Part shown: positions 11,826 to 23,853 of the stretch, in pieces
How the letters are laid out: every line of letters begins with the position of its first letter
How positions within the stretch are numbered: the stretch's first letter is position 1
Assembly (NCBI RefSeq): GCF_964275005.1
Contig: NC_092692.1
Location: 11,952,764-12,016,763, forward strand
Length of the DNA stretch: 64,000 bases
Source: Diadema setosum
Taxonomy: Eukaryota > Echinodermata > Echinoidea > Diadematoida > Diadematidae
Direction: 5' to 3'
Notes under the pieces: model-generated
Told to the model about the DNA's origin: nothing
Databases searched by the model: none
The model's input: the letters and a program-made list of their open reading frames with translations, nothing else
Translations under genes and position numbers: made by a program

Positions 11826-12507
11826 CAGATATTGGTTTGGCCACGTATTGACGATTAGGGTATCATACATGATTCAACACAATTTAAACATGCATTTGCA
11901 CTGCATAGTCCCTTTAAGGTGCATGCTTTTTAACTAGTCGCTGAATTGCTAAAATTGTGTGACGGATTCTTATAATTTAGAAGAGATCTATTCCTATTTC
12001 TTTGTTGAAATGGTAAAGAAAGTAATTCTGAAAAAATAGTTCGAAGTTTGGCAGATAATAGTGAGTTCATCAATGAGTACCTTATCTTTATCCAATATAG
12101 CATGTATAGTGAGATGAATTTAGAGGTGAGAATTGCATGAAGACAAGATTATGAATTTCTGTAGTACTATTCTCTTGAGACTATACATACAACGGGATGA
12201 TTATCTAAACTATACCTCCCAGATTTTTCTCTCCGAGATGTTGTTTTATCTCGGCGTGGCCGGAGTTCTCTGAAACACGACACGATTAAAAGCATAATAT
12301 AGGCAGAGTAATCAGATCCTTACAGGATATTGATGTACATTATGGCGCTTTCAAGCATTTCCTTGACTTGTCGGACCGTATGTATACCAGGGTGCAAAGC
12401 AAGCAAAAAAAAAAACTTCTTACTAATGAGCATACCACTAGGAGTGGCTAAATATGAAGCATTTGTGCACATTACTATACTACATTGAGAGTTCTACTCG
12501 AATGTGT

Positions 12508-12988
12508 TCACTGCAAAAAAGCACCATGGGTGTTAAATCTAATACCGACCAAGTGTCAATTAGAGGACCACACCTACAGGTGTAGAAAGCATATTGTTTG
12601 ATGGTGTTGGAAGTATTTCCCTGGCACTTCGTGGTGTTAATTTGACACCAATTTATATGCTGGGTCCCGTTGCATAAAACTTTTTTAGCAACCTTAGAAA
12701 ATTCTGGTTGGGATTTGCCCAACCTGAATTTTTTAAGGTTGCTAATCTAAGAATGTAAAATCCGTTGCATAAAAACTCTGGTTGGGAGCTTCCAACCGGA
12801 ATTTTGTGATTTCAACCGGAAAAAAATCCGGTTGGAGTTTTATGCAACGGGCCCCTGGTGATATTTTCACAAAGGGTTTTATACTCTGAAGTGCCACCCG
12901 GAGGAGTTAATTTAGCACCAGAAATGAGCACCAGGAATTGAACATCAGCTCGGTATTTCATATTTAACACCCGACTTTTTGCAGTGTT
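12508..12988 (+). mobile_element. GTGTTAAAT-type MITE, copy 2
   Basis: Starts CACTGCAAAAAAGCACCATG and ends CGACTTTTTGCAGTG. The interior matches copy 3 (44681-45230) in the same order and is interrupted by the nested element at 12662-12855. Confidence 0.75.
12662..12855. mobile_element. nested MITE with GGGTCCCGTTGCATAAAA ends
   Basis: GGGTCCCGTTGCATAAAA at the left and TTTTATGCAACGGGCCCC at the right are inverse. Internal TTAGCAACC/GGTTGCTAA and AACCGGA/TCCGGTT hairpins. It splits copy 2 of the GTGTTAAAT element; CTG at both junctions is a possible short target duplication. Confidence 0.75.
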
Positions 12989-12999
12989 ACGTCATTATA

Positions 13000-13850
13000 T
13001 AATATCAATCTGTGTATGTGGAATAAACGGCCAAGGGCGAGCACGCTGACTGCATAGAAGCGTATTGCAGGGTCCTGGCAGAACAATGTTATAAAAGGAC
13101 AGGTCAAGAGTCAACCTTTTAAGAAAAAAAGCACTTTGTATTTTTTCAATAAGGCCGACATTGGTAACAATCTATGGATGCCTCTTATTGCACTCCATGT
13201 TGTTCGGATTTTGATTTAAGAAATACATAAAAAGTCGTAACTAAAAAAAGAACACAAAAATAATGAGGATAAGTATAATTCACGCAAAAAGGAAACTGAT
13301 CTAATTGTATATTATATGCCTTTAGGTATTGCATATTATGACCAACGCTTACATTTACTCTGTTGAACATAAAACAGTCATTGTAATACTATAAGATATT
13401 CAGAAAACAACAAAGTCATGTAATAAGATGAGGAAAGGGATTTGATGGGTAAATTGAATTCGCAGTCCAGTATATAGATCACTGTGCTTTGATATAGGAA
13501 AACATTTTTCACGTTACATATTTCCTTGTATTTTCCTCCCTTTTTTCTGGACAGGGAGAGGTAGTCAAGTACCTAAAATCACCCTAATCGTCATTTTAAG
13601 GCCCGTAATAAAAAGTTTTAGTGTAATGATGGTGACCCAGATTATCTGGCGGCAACATTGTGAGGAGGGGAAAAGATCACTTTTCGGGGAAGAGCGTAAG
13701 TACAGTAGCCTCCAAGTGAAGTTCGAGTGCAGTTATGGTAGTACGTGTATGGAAGCGATCCAGTAATGCTCATACAGGGTGACGACTTTAAAAATCTGAT
13801 CCCAAACTCAACTCCTACTCTGCAGATCCCATAAAACGTAAGCGCCCGTC
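13000..13850. other. intergenic, no feature seen
   Basis: AT-rich sequence without recognisable coding or element ends. Confidence 0.45.
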
Positions 13851-13855
13851 ACGAG

Positions 13856-14012
13856 CTTGACATTAGCCAAAAAAGGCCCACGAGTCCGACACTATAGGTA
13901 AAAAAGAACCACGAAACTGACATTACATAACGGGGTTTCATGACGTAAGCCGTGTCGGACTCGTGGGCCTTGTTTGCTTCATGTCGGACTCATGGGTGTC
14001 GGGCTCGTGAGA
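13856..14012. mobile_element. CACGAGTCCGACA-type foldback, short copy
   Basis: Cccgtcacgagcttgacatt at the left is inverted at the right end (gtgtcgggctcgtgagatta). Internal GCCCACGAGTCCGACA and TGTCGGACTCGTGGGCC are exact inverses. Same family as 51557-51853. Confidence 0.65.
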
Positions 14013-14797
14013 TTACCTCCATTGAATTGTAGGCCCATATTTCGTACCAACTTTCTAGTCCAATCAAATTGAGTAATGTCGGTGACATTCCGAGACACGA
14101 AACCTTCATCATGCAACTATGCCAGACCTTTGGCATTCTTGCTAGGTTAATTCTATATAACTGTGCTGAATGTCATTAATGCTGCATCTTGCAGAACTAT
14201 GGACAAATTAACATCGAAACTCTGTAAAATCTGCACGAGATCAGTGGCAGTAAGAGTTGATGAGATCCGCTAATGAGAACAAAAGTGCATGTACCTCCCT
14301 CTTCTCGTTTTGATTTTGATAATGCTCTCCTTTATTATGTTGCCACGGATTTATCAAAGCAAAAATAATTGTCTAATTTTTAAAAACACCGGAGGTCGGG
14401 ATTGCCATTCGCCTTCTTCTTAAACATTATTCGCTGAGTGATCAAATTAGATTAGATATTGTTAGAACATGCAATAAGTACTTGGCAGTATCACATCTCG
14501 TTATGCCACAACCCGTAAACAAACAAACAAAAGTATTGCACTTGCAAAAACAAAGTGTTCATCTCTCTGCCTCTCGTCAAAAGTGCGTGTCCTTGGGTGT
14601 TGTGCTGTGTTGTGTGGTTTTTGTTTTTTTTTTTGCACTTACAAAAAAAAAATGCTCCTCTCCCGTTAAAAATGCTGTCCTTGGTGTGTTTCAAGTTTCA
14701 AGTTGTTTTATATCTCCAACAAATTTAGCATACAATGAAATGTTTGGGTATTTATGTCACGAAATCAGTACAACAACGTAATGACATAATGAACTCG

Positions 14798-14890
14798 AAA
14801 TGTGTTGTGTTGTGTCGTGTTGTGTCGGGTTGTGTTAAATTGTAATGTTATGTTATGTTGTGTCTTGTCTTGTCTTGCCTTGTCTTGTTG
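14798..14890. repeat. TGTGT/TGTCT pentanucleotide tract
   Basis: GTGTTGTGTTGTGTCGTGTT drifting to TTGTCTTGTCTTGCC, about 90 bp. Confidence 0.85.
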
Positions 14891-15481
14891 ATTAGACGTC
14901 ACGTACTACAATTCCAAATTTATTTCCAATGTCTCACTTAGGCAAACAAGTTGCACTTTGTCCTGGTTAAGAGTGCACGTTAGGCTTAGCTTCACTAAAA
15001 TTGTGTAATAACTGGATATGAATTAGATTATTTCCGTGTATTTCTTACTATATCAGTGGATACTATACTGCAACAGAATGCAGACCCCCCCCCCAAAAAA
15101 AAAAAAAAATCCAGTGAGGTGATATATTTTGTTCTATTTAATTCTTAACATGCTTAAAGCGTAGTTTGGGGCATTTGGGGATTCCTCGCACAGTAGCAAT
15201 GTTATAGTGATATACAAAATTTAAATTTCGCAGTTTATTTCTACAGTATTTTTGCATAACATCCCTCATTTACGTTTTACGTTTTATATTTTGTGTATTG
15301 AATGGAAGTTGGCATACATCTGAGCAAAATAGTAACAATAAAGATAATTACAATGATGATAGCTATGTTGTCTTATTCACCAAGGTAGCCTCTTCAGGGT
15401 TAGGAGGTCTCTTTCAGAGGACCTTGCCGTTATTATTACCAGAGCATGTACATGTACATACCGGTTATATGTAAGTGAATA

Positions 15482-15494
15482 ATATATATATATA

Positions 15495-15545
<51 letters not shown>

Positions 15546-15564
15546 CACACACACACACACACAT

Positions 15565-15636
<72 letters not shown>

Positions 15637-15659
15637 CACACACACACACAGACACACAG

Positions 15660-15732
<73 letters not shown>
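15482..15732. repeat. compound (TA)n(CA)n microsatellite
   Basis: About 250 bp alternating between (TA)n and (CA)n blocks, with the CA blocks containing ACAGACAC variants. Open frames across it are repeat-coded. Confidence 0.97.
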
Positions 15733-15734
15733 TA

Positions 15735-17095
15735 CACTATATACATGTGCATTTATTTATCCATATATTTATGGTATTTCACATATAAGATTTTATACAT
15801 ATGATGTATATGTGTAAGATAATAGGAAATGTATTGAAAGACCTAAACATGTAATATGTCAATTTGACTCGTTCATTAATGCGCTGACCTCCTGGTTCAA
15901 TCTACTTCTTTTTTTTTTTTATTAAAGGAGTCGTAAGTTGGTTCTATTAATTCCTTTCAGTCAGTCCGCAGCGTCGTATGCTAATGAGCAAATCCACCGA
16001 ATTTATTCCACGCGCAGGAATTCTGCGCATGTGTCTGGCGACGAGGCTTTTCGTCGACGCAAAATGTATATCCCCAACATCGCTCGTTGTTACGTTGCCA
16101 TGAACTTGTTTCCGGAGCCGTGACCGGGTAAGTCTTGTAGTCCAATAAATGACGATTAATTCCATACTTTTTTTAGCCGAATTTGACACTTTTTGAGGGA
16201 GATACAATGGATATAAGAAGCTGCTTGCGATAGAATCTGATTTTGACATGCACTGATACATTGCTGGATCCTGACCCATCTACAACTCCTATGGTTATTT
16301 TAATCAGTTATTTGAATAGATGAGATTCTAGCGGAAATTTTGATACCAGCCTCATTTTGGCTCAAAAATAAACGAAGTGATCAAAATTGCACCCAAAGTC
16401 GAAGCAAATTTCCGAAAATATTGGTTTTGCGATGCCATCTGTATGCATGTAGGGTCACGTGACCTTCACGTTAATGAGAATTCCGGACTCGATTTTGTCT
16501 CTGCATTGGCAAGTTTTGATCGCGCACGCACTGGCCGTAGTCCCGTATGTACAATTAGATGTCCTGTTCTGTAAAATAGTCGTCCACGGTATCGTATCAC
16601 AGCTAGCGCTACTACTTTAGAACTAAAAGTACAGAGATCGATATAGATCATGACAGAGTACGATCTACTAGTAAAATGTACATGACATCAGTCAATTTCC
16701 CTTGTTGTATTTGGCAGAGACCCTGCACTATTTTATTATCATTATTATCATTATTTTTAATAGAACCAACAGTTAAGTTCTACATTCTATAGTTTGATGA
16801 ATTCAAAATACATTATGATGGTATGGGAATATGTACAATCATAATAATGTACCACCTCATACTAGTCATACTATCACAGTCGTAGCATTAGCATTTTGAC
16901 AATTTGAATACAATGGGGTGATGTACCAATGTTTTTGTGACAAATGAAATATTATTTACTTCTGGTTCCACTGTGTTTTAATAGACTTGACAAATGCATG
17001 TTTCGTATACTACGTTCATGCCAAATGTCATTTTATTTTCATCTCAATTGTTGCTATTTCACTTTTTTCTTTTGCCTCTTTGTAAAATTTCTATA
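15735..17095. other. intergenic; one GC-richer segment near 16010-16130
   Basis: Mostly AT-rich. A CpG-containing segment ends in gaccgG followed by GTAAGTC at about 16128, which could be a 5' exon end, but nothing downstream links to it. Confidence 0.25.
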
Positions 17096-17299
17096 ATGAT
17101 CTTTGAACAATAGAAAGACAATGCTCTCCTTTATAAATGCCATTGGAATTGAACTGTATAAATTCCAGTTGTATACATTTTTGCAATTAGTTTCATTCCT
17201 GACAAATATTTAGAATAATTATAATTGTTGTGTAATTGAATTGTACTGTAGTCCTTCTCAAAGTATATATATTTTTTGAACTCTGAATTAACCTTTCAG

Positions 17300-17507
17300 C
17301 ACCAACCCCTTGCGAGATGTGTGCCACAAAAGCAGCTTCTTGCCAAAGGTGTATGAAGACACCAACCAAACACCATCTCCTGCCCCAAGCCAACAATGCC
17401 CCACCAAGCCAGCCACTGCGGGGACACCAACCCAGTCAGCTCCTGCTCTACGCCAAGAGTGCTCAAGAGACAGAACATCCAAGCGTGTGACCCTCCCGCA
17501 GGAACTG
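17300..17507 (+). pseudogene. duplicated Cys-rich exon, copy A (frameshifted)
   Basis: Follows aacctttcag and ends before GTAAAT. Starts as PTPCEMCATKAASCQRCMKT in the same frame as copy B, but has two bases fewer in the ctcctgcccc run and lacks the codons for the second Cys cluster, so the frame breaks. The intron sequence before it (17100-17299) is also similar to that before copy B, so the whole unit of about 540 bp was duplicated. Confidence 0.7.
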
Positions 17508-17839
17508 GTAAATTGGATACAGGATTGCATCTGTAAATTATAATTCTTGCTCTTTTCAACTTGCACTCAAGTTCCTCAAACAGGGATTAATAAATTGAAA
17601 TTTTAGTTGGTACAGTTGTATTGTAAATTTTTGTTAATGATTATTGAGCAATAGAAAAAGTGTAATGTTCTTATTTAAGATGCCACTGAACGTTAAGTCA
17701 TGAAATTTAATTGTACACATTTTAAGAGTAGTCAAATGAATTATGGGCAGTAGCTTGAATGACTGTAATCCTTCTCTGGCTGTCATGTAATTGTAGTTCT
17801 TCTTGAAGAATATTTTTTAAACTCTGATTTGCCTTTCAG

Positions 17840-18094
17840 CACCAACCCCTTACCAGATATGTGCCACAAAAGCAGCTTCTTGCCAAAGGTGTATGAAGAC
17901 ACCAACCAAACACCATCTCCCCTGCCCCAAGCCAACAATGCCCCACCAAGCCAGCCACTGCATGGATACCAACCCAGTCACTGCAGGGATACCAACCCAG
18001 TCAGCTCTTGCTCAACGCCAAGAGTGCTCAAGAGATGGAACATGCCGGAAATGCTCCATTACAGCTTGTTTGTATGACCCTCCCGCAGGAACTG
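17840..18094 (+). pseudogene. duplicated Cys-rich exon, copy B (open, 85 codons)
   Basis: The acceptor is gcctttcag and the donor is GTAAAT. 255 nt, phase 1 on both sides, open throughout. Cysteines fall as C-x6-C-x2-C-x10-C and later C-x5-C-x2-C-x5-C (CSRDGTCRKCSITAC), zinc-binding style. It also contains an internal 24-bp tandem duplication (GATACCAACCCAGTCA). I do not recognise the family with certainty; an element-derived zinc-finger protein is likely. Confidence 0.6.
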
Positions 18095-18241
18095 GTAAAT
18101 TGAATGCTGTACAGGATTGCATCTGTAAATTATTATTCTAGTTAAACCCATTTTGTTTGGTCAGTATAACACTCAAGGTGTATCCCCAAGTCAGTAGAAT
18201 GCTCATGAAGATCAACTGCTGCCCCCTCATTCTGCTCTTAG

Positions 18242-18618
18242 GTTTCACAGGTTGTAATCATGCTGGGTGAGAACTGTCTGGGCAAATGCCCCAGACATGT
18301 CCCACTATTCATGTATCCAGACATCACTCAATATGGCTGCTTTTCAGTTATTCAGGAAAAAGATTCTACTTTTGCTGACTTTTTTGGGATTTACAAGAGA
18401 CAGTGAACAAAGAAGAAATAATGTTGCATATTTAACAAGACAATGTTGATGTAAGAAAAATAAGTGTGTGAATAAGCAGTGCAAATGTAAAAAACAGGGG
18501 CAAAATTGTGGTCCTGGTTGTACATGCAGGAATTTTACAAATTTAGATAACCATGTAATTATGGAAAGTGAAGGTAGTGATAGTGACAATGTAAAATCTA
18601 GACACTGCAGATTTGTCT
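18242..18618 (+). pseudogene. remnant with CXC (tesmin/TSO1-like) Cys motif, stop-broken
   Basis: From 18441 the + frame reads TRQC, a TGA stop (18447-18449), then CKKNKCVNKQCKCKKQGQNC and GPGCTC. This is the CXC-type Cys array seen at the C-terminus of many invertebrate element-like proteins. An acceptor-like ctcttag at 18241 precedes GFTGCNHAG and another TGA. Both stops show decay. Together with the two upstream exons this looks like one broken multi-exon gene. Confidence 0.55.
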
Positions 18619-18704
18619 GAAAATGGTACAAATGTATAGCCTTGCTTGCATTGTGATCAAAGTTGCACAAACCAAGCATATGTGCATTTATACCTGTTTA
18701 CAGA

Positions 18705-18790
18705 AACTTCTTTTTATTTCTTTTGTTTCAACAAAAAATTAAGGGGGGGGGGGTGTGCGCCAGTTGCGGTCCTCCCTGGATCCGCCACTG
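18705..18790 (-). mobile_element. GGCGGATCCAG-type MITE, truncated copy
   Basis: The right end CTGGATCCGCCACTG and the inner tttcttttgtttcaacaaaa are the inverse of the left half of the complete copy at 60936-61097. Confidence 0.7.
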
Positions 18791-19065
18791 TGAAGATGTG
18801 TCAGTCAGTTTTGATAAGTTATTTTGTCTAATGCAGTGTGTGAAGAATGTGTGTGAATAATGAACATGTATTCATCTAAGAGCAATCCTACCTCTGCATA
18901 CTACTAGTATACCGATTCTTTGTTTTAGCTTTCTCGTTTAAAGCCTGTATTGTAGTTTATGCATTTATGAATTATGTTATTTGCCCTAGGTTTGTGTGGC
19001 AAACTAAAGTTTTGATGGGCAGAATGTGACCAAATACCTACCCTCATCAAATTTGAAGTTCCACA

Positions 19066-19263
19066 TACTGTAACAGTGGGTATTTTCGCGCTTGGCCGGG
19101 TAAGAACAGTTTCGCGTGATTTTAATTTCACGGAATCAAGACATCCCACACAGGAATATATGGCAAGCAAAAATATCCACATACTTTTATTTTCGCGCTA
19201 GTTTTTTGGTTGCGCAATATGCACGAAAATTTCAACAACGCGAAAATTTCCACTTTTACAGTA
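19066..19263. mobile_element. TA-flanked MITE with ACTGTAA...TTTTCGCG ends
   Basis: TACTGTAACAGTGGGTATTT then TCGCG at the left; CGCGAAAATTTCCACTTTTA then CAGTA at the right. Ends TA on both sides. Non-coding. Confidence 0.75.
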
Positions 19264-19804
19264 ATCATTCTCTTACAAAGCTTTTATGTATGTGAAAAGG
19301 AAAGTACAAATACAGGTGTATCACTGAAAGTAGCTGTGTATGATAAAGGAGGTACTAAGCCTCCTTGGTATGGTATTATATTGTATGTATAATAGATACC
19401 AGGCATGCAGCCAACATTTTTAAAGACACGTATAAGATTGGGAGAGAACTGGAATAACGAAATATTGGACATCAGATACCTCAGTCTATGAAAATGTGAG
19501 TTATATACAGCTGAGTTATTACACTGAGAAATACGCGTGTTGTCACAATCATTCCTATGACTACCACTTATGTATGATACACTTACATGCGTTGATGATC
19601 TGATTGGTTAAGCATGTACAAATTCATGTGGTTGCTATCATTATTACATCATAATAATACAAATTGATCTTGACTGCAAGTCAGCATGCTCATAAGAAAC
19701 GCACAATGCCTCTACTCAGATACCACACTCGTGCATTGCCATAAGCATTCCCCATGACTACCACTTTAAAGGAAATATTCATTTTGTTTATTTTCATAAT
19801 TGTT

Positions 19805-19890
19805 ATTGTGAACCCTGAGGAAGACATTCATGTATTCTTCGAAAATTCAGCCTGAATAAATAGCGCTGTTGGACTGAAATGCATTACTAC
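19805..19890 (+). repeat. CCTGAGGAAG...CTTCGAAAATTC motif, copy 1
   Basis: Reads ccctgaggaagacattcatg, tattcttcgaaaattcagcc and later ggactgaaatgcattactac. Shares its conserved boxes with 45620-45690 and, inverted, 5615-5690. Confidence 0.5.
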
Positions 19891-19924
19891 TCTACTTCGC
19901 CATCTTTCATATACTGTATAATAG

Positions 19925-20156
19925 TCCGTCTCTGGGGTGACAAGACCTTGTATCTGCAATTTTGGTGAAAATGACTTTTTTGGATTAATGGTCAAATAAT
20001 GGGTTAAGTGATGTCCTGTCCAAATCCCAACTGTCTTACTCCAAAAATGAAGCCACCACGGCATGTCAAAGGAAAGGCTATCCCATTCGCTACAGTGCTT
20101 TTTGGCTCTCCTGAACCTTTGACATTTTGTAGATACGTGGTCTTGTCGCCCCAGCG

Positions 20157-20157
<1 letters not shown>
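19925..20157. mobile_element. MITE with CTGGGGTGACAAGACC ends
   Basis: TCTGGGGTGACAAGACC...GTATCTGCAA at the left is inverted at the right (ATACGTGGTCTTGTCGCCCC then AG). The right end runs into (TA)n. Confidence 0.6.
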
Positions 20158-20158
<1 letters not shown>

Positions 20159-20211
<53 letters not shown>

Positions 20212-20222
20212 CATATATATAT
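20159..20222. repeat. (TA)n microsatellite
   Basis: About 60 bp TA. Confidence 0.97.
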
Positions 20223-20777
20223 GCTGTTCTTGCCAAATACATGTAGTACTAGTGGTACATGTGCCTTAAAAGATGTAAACAACCAACCTTGCCAACAGAA
20301 ATGTTTTTGTTTTGTTTTTGTTTTTTTGCATCACATCCTGTTTAACAAAGAGCAATAATGTTTACAATATTTTGTTAGTTTGTTATGAACTTTAGGGTAA
20401 TCCGTATGATAATGAAAAGTTTTTCCTGTCATCCTATACTGCCAAGTAGTTGAAAAGATAATGCAGAATAACTGAAGAGCGTTGTGGAAACTGGGTAGAG
20501 GAGAGAGAAAGAAAGAGAGAGAGATGTCCAGTTTAAGGAGGGGAAAACAAGCAAAAGTGTGAAAGTCGTGTCTTGTGGAATTTGAATGTGGATTTCAAAT
20601 CAGTGTAAATTAATGAATGCTACACTGACGATTACTTTTTTCTGTTTTGATAAAAAGGCTCGAGTACACATACATGTACATCAATCTGTACAATCCATAG
20701 TAGATTTTCAGCTTTTGTTCTCTTGTCTTGCTAGCAGCTTGCTTCCATCCACCAGAGACAAAAGATGAAATGTAAAA

Positions 20778-20808
<31 letters not shown>

Positions 20809-20989
20809 TATGAAAGATATATACATTGTATTTAAATATCTAAGAACATAACAGATCCGCAAGGAAGCCAGCTTGCTTTGACTATCGTCATTCTCCGAGT
20901 CCCATCAGTGCATTTAGTTACCACAGCCTATGTACCGTCTTGTCATCTGGACACTACAATGACCAATGCACCCATTCACACAAGTGTCC

Positions 20990-21200
20990 AGAGAAATACA
21001 AGTACACCTATGCTGGACTAGTACTACCACTGGCTGCTGCTGCTGCTGGCACTACTGGTATGGTATTACAAGTGTACTAGTACTACTAATGTACTAGTAG
21101 TCCACTACTACTATAGCTACTACAGTGTACTAGTACTACTATTAGTGCTACTACTACTACTACAGCTACTTACTACAGTGTACTACTACTAGTTCATAAC
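20990..21200. repeat. (CTA)n / ACTAGT-rich simple repeat
   Basis: Imperfect TACTACTAGTACTAC words over about 200 bp. Confidence 0.85.
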
Positions 21201-21729
21201 AATCATAGGCACGTATAGATCTACACGTGATACTTCTTACGGAAATACCTGCTTCTGTGGTTCACCGCAGCGAGTGTTCGGTGCAGTTACCGTTTTTGCT
21301 GCAATCGCAACACTGCAAAACGAAATACTTGGGACTACACTGACGGGTTCGTGTTTGCACTCTGTATATATCACATTATTCTGTCGATTCCTTCATTTAT
21401 TTTGATCGATTGGACTCATCAAAAGACGAGGTACATACTGAAATGTGATAATAAGTGTTCAAATCAACTTAAAAATGGTTTGATGTTAGTCTATAAACAG
21501 TTAGTTTTACGTCGGGCCCGGCAAAAGCAGAAGCCGTAAGTGGAGATTCACTATGACGTCATTCATGGCAGCCTCTGCAGACGGTAATCGACCAATCACA
21601 GCACAAGGAAATCGGATTGTCTTCATTAGGGCTAGTTGACAGTGTAGTTGCTCTAGATTTTGCTGGATCCTGACCCATCTACACGAAATGACCCATAAAG
21701 AGTTACATTTTTCGATTGATTGATACATT

Positions 21730-23100
21730 TCCCCCCATTTCGTGATGTTTTTTATTAACTCATTGTCTAGAAAAGTGAAATTTACCGGATGATTTTGAAT
21801 TGAATTATTTTTTTTTCGACACGATTTTTGATGTGAAATTATAAAATGTTATCGCAGTCTTTTCTACTTGATATTATGATTTCTGAAAAATTCAGAATTT
21901 CGCTGATCATCTGCAAAAAAACCTGGTTTGATATCATGCACATGAAGTGAAATATCGCAGATTGAAAACCAGTCCTCGAACACGGCACGAGAGACCATTT
22001 CAAGGTCACACCGCTGCGCTGTAGAATGATTTAGACACATTTTCGCGACGCTGCCGGCTGGCTGCTTTCTAGAAACATATACACATCATTTAGTAATTTT
22101 TAACATTCCATTCCTTAACCGCATCTTTTTTTTTTTCCTCCCAGTCAACTTATTCTGCATTTCCCTTTCCTTTTCCTATTGTGTTTGTAAAGGCATGATA
22201 TACAATATATAAGCACTCTCTCTCTCTGTATGCGGCCTTAACTGAAACCGACAAAACGATTTCCGGCCATGATCGTGTTCACTGTCTCTGCGGTTTGTTT
22301 TGCCTTTTGTTTTATTTTGTTTTGTTGTTTATCTTATTCGTTCTGTTATATTTCAAGAGGACACTTCCTCCCGTTTCCTCTTTCTTGCCCTGATGAACGG
22401 ATATACCACGTTCAATTGCCATCAGTTCAGTTCAGTTGCCATGCATCCAGGGCTGTGATCACAGATCGCGAGTGAATAAAAATATAAACACGACTGAGAA
22501 GAAGGTTATAAAACGCACATCGCATTGATTTTCATTAATGTTCTGAAATTACTTATGATTTACTTTACTTATTACTATATGCATGTATGCGTATGTGTAT
22601 GTGTGTGCTACTACTAGCAAGCTCAGCAGTGTCCGTCGAAGAGAGAATAAATAATACAAATTTAAACGAATTATCATTATACGCGTTAATTCGTTTAATC
22701 TCGTTCCACTTTTTTTCATCTTTGAGGTTCCTATTAATAGTTTTTTCTCCCAACTTTGCAAAATAGTTCTTTCAGATATTCTTGATGGCGTGAGAAAAAC
22801 TGAAACTCGGAGGCACCGAATGAATCATTCATTATCCTGCTCTTTACACACAAATGAATTCTATACCGAGAGTATTCGGTTTTTTTCTCTTCAACATGAT
22901 TTTATACATTAGTTTAATTTCTTTTCAGTAATATCAAAGAAAACATCAATAATTAACGGATTGCAATGTACATGATTGGCAGAAAATAAATGTTTACATT
23001 GATTCCATCAACAAAATTTATATTGCATTACCGAATTTGCAAATAATTAACTAAGAAATTATAGAGAAGAAGGACTACCACTATTAAGCGGTTGCTTGAA
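21730..23100. other. intergenic, no feature seen
   Basis: AT-rich; only short shadow open frames. No repeat ends recognised. Confidence 0.45.
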
Positions 23101-23127
23101 CTACGTGGCAGCCCAGAAAATTTACCT

Positions 23128-23480
23128 GGGGGGGGGGGGGGTTCAGGGCGGGGTAGACACTATTGTTTAACAGAATGGGAAAGGAGACCTGAACATGAGT
23201 AATGCATTAGGTTAATATTCTAGTGCATATATGAATAAAGATATGGTAAATTATGATGATGATGATAACAGAGTAATGATGAAAAAACAAATGAGTTCAC
23301 ACTCGTTCCAGTCGTGACCATAACATAATATCATATCCCTTGTTACCAAGGGCGCGGGCGGGGGGGGGGGGGGGGGGGGGGGCAGGGGTGGCACTTACCC
23401 CCCCCCCCCAAACAAAATGTTGGGGGGGGGGGGGCAACGTGGTGAGTTTTTGCCCCCCCCCCCCCAAAGTGCCCCCTGTA
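23128..23480. repeat. poly-G/poly-C island
   Basis: G and C runs of about 10-25 bases (23132-23142, 23360-23382, 23400-23409, 23421-23434, 23454-23465) in alternating orientation, for example AACAAAATGTTGGGGGG then CAACGTGGTGAGTTTTTGCC. Could form G-quadruplexes; also prone to sequencing error. Confidence 0.85.
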
Positions 23481-23853
23481 ACAAATAATTAATCACTGAT
23501 TTAAAGACCAAAATGAACAATAAAGGCATATTTCTTGTCTAAATGTAGTAATTTCATAACTGAAAATGCAACAATTTTCGCCCCTAACGGGGCGATACAC
23601 TAACAACATACAGTATTGTATCTATACACTAATAGGAACTTATGAGTAAATTTAGTGTATAGATGGTAGCCTCGTGTCCTCGAGTGTGCCCGCTGAAACA
23701 TACCTTTAGTAAACCTTACATTTTTCATTTTCTTCTTTGTTTTCTAGCATTATAAGAATATTTTTCATTGTTCGAACGATGCGATCACGTTTAAGCTTTC
23801 AATGAGTACATCTGCCCGTACTTAAAGTAAAATGAAAGTTTTCATAAGTTATT

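Noticed and set aside
21540..21680. Promoter with a CRE (TGACGTCA) and ACCAATCA
   Set aside because: Single short motifs in non-conserved sequence without a linked exon; not enough to call.
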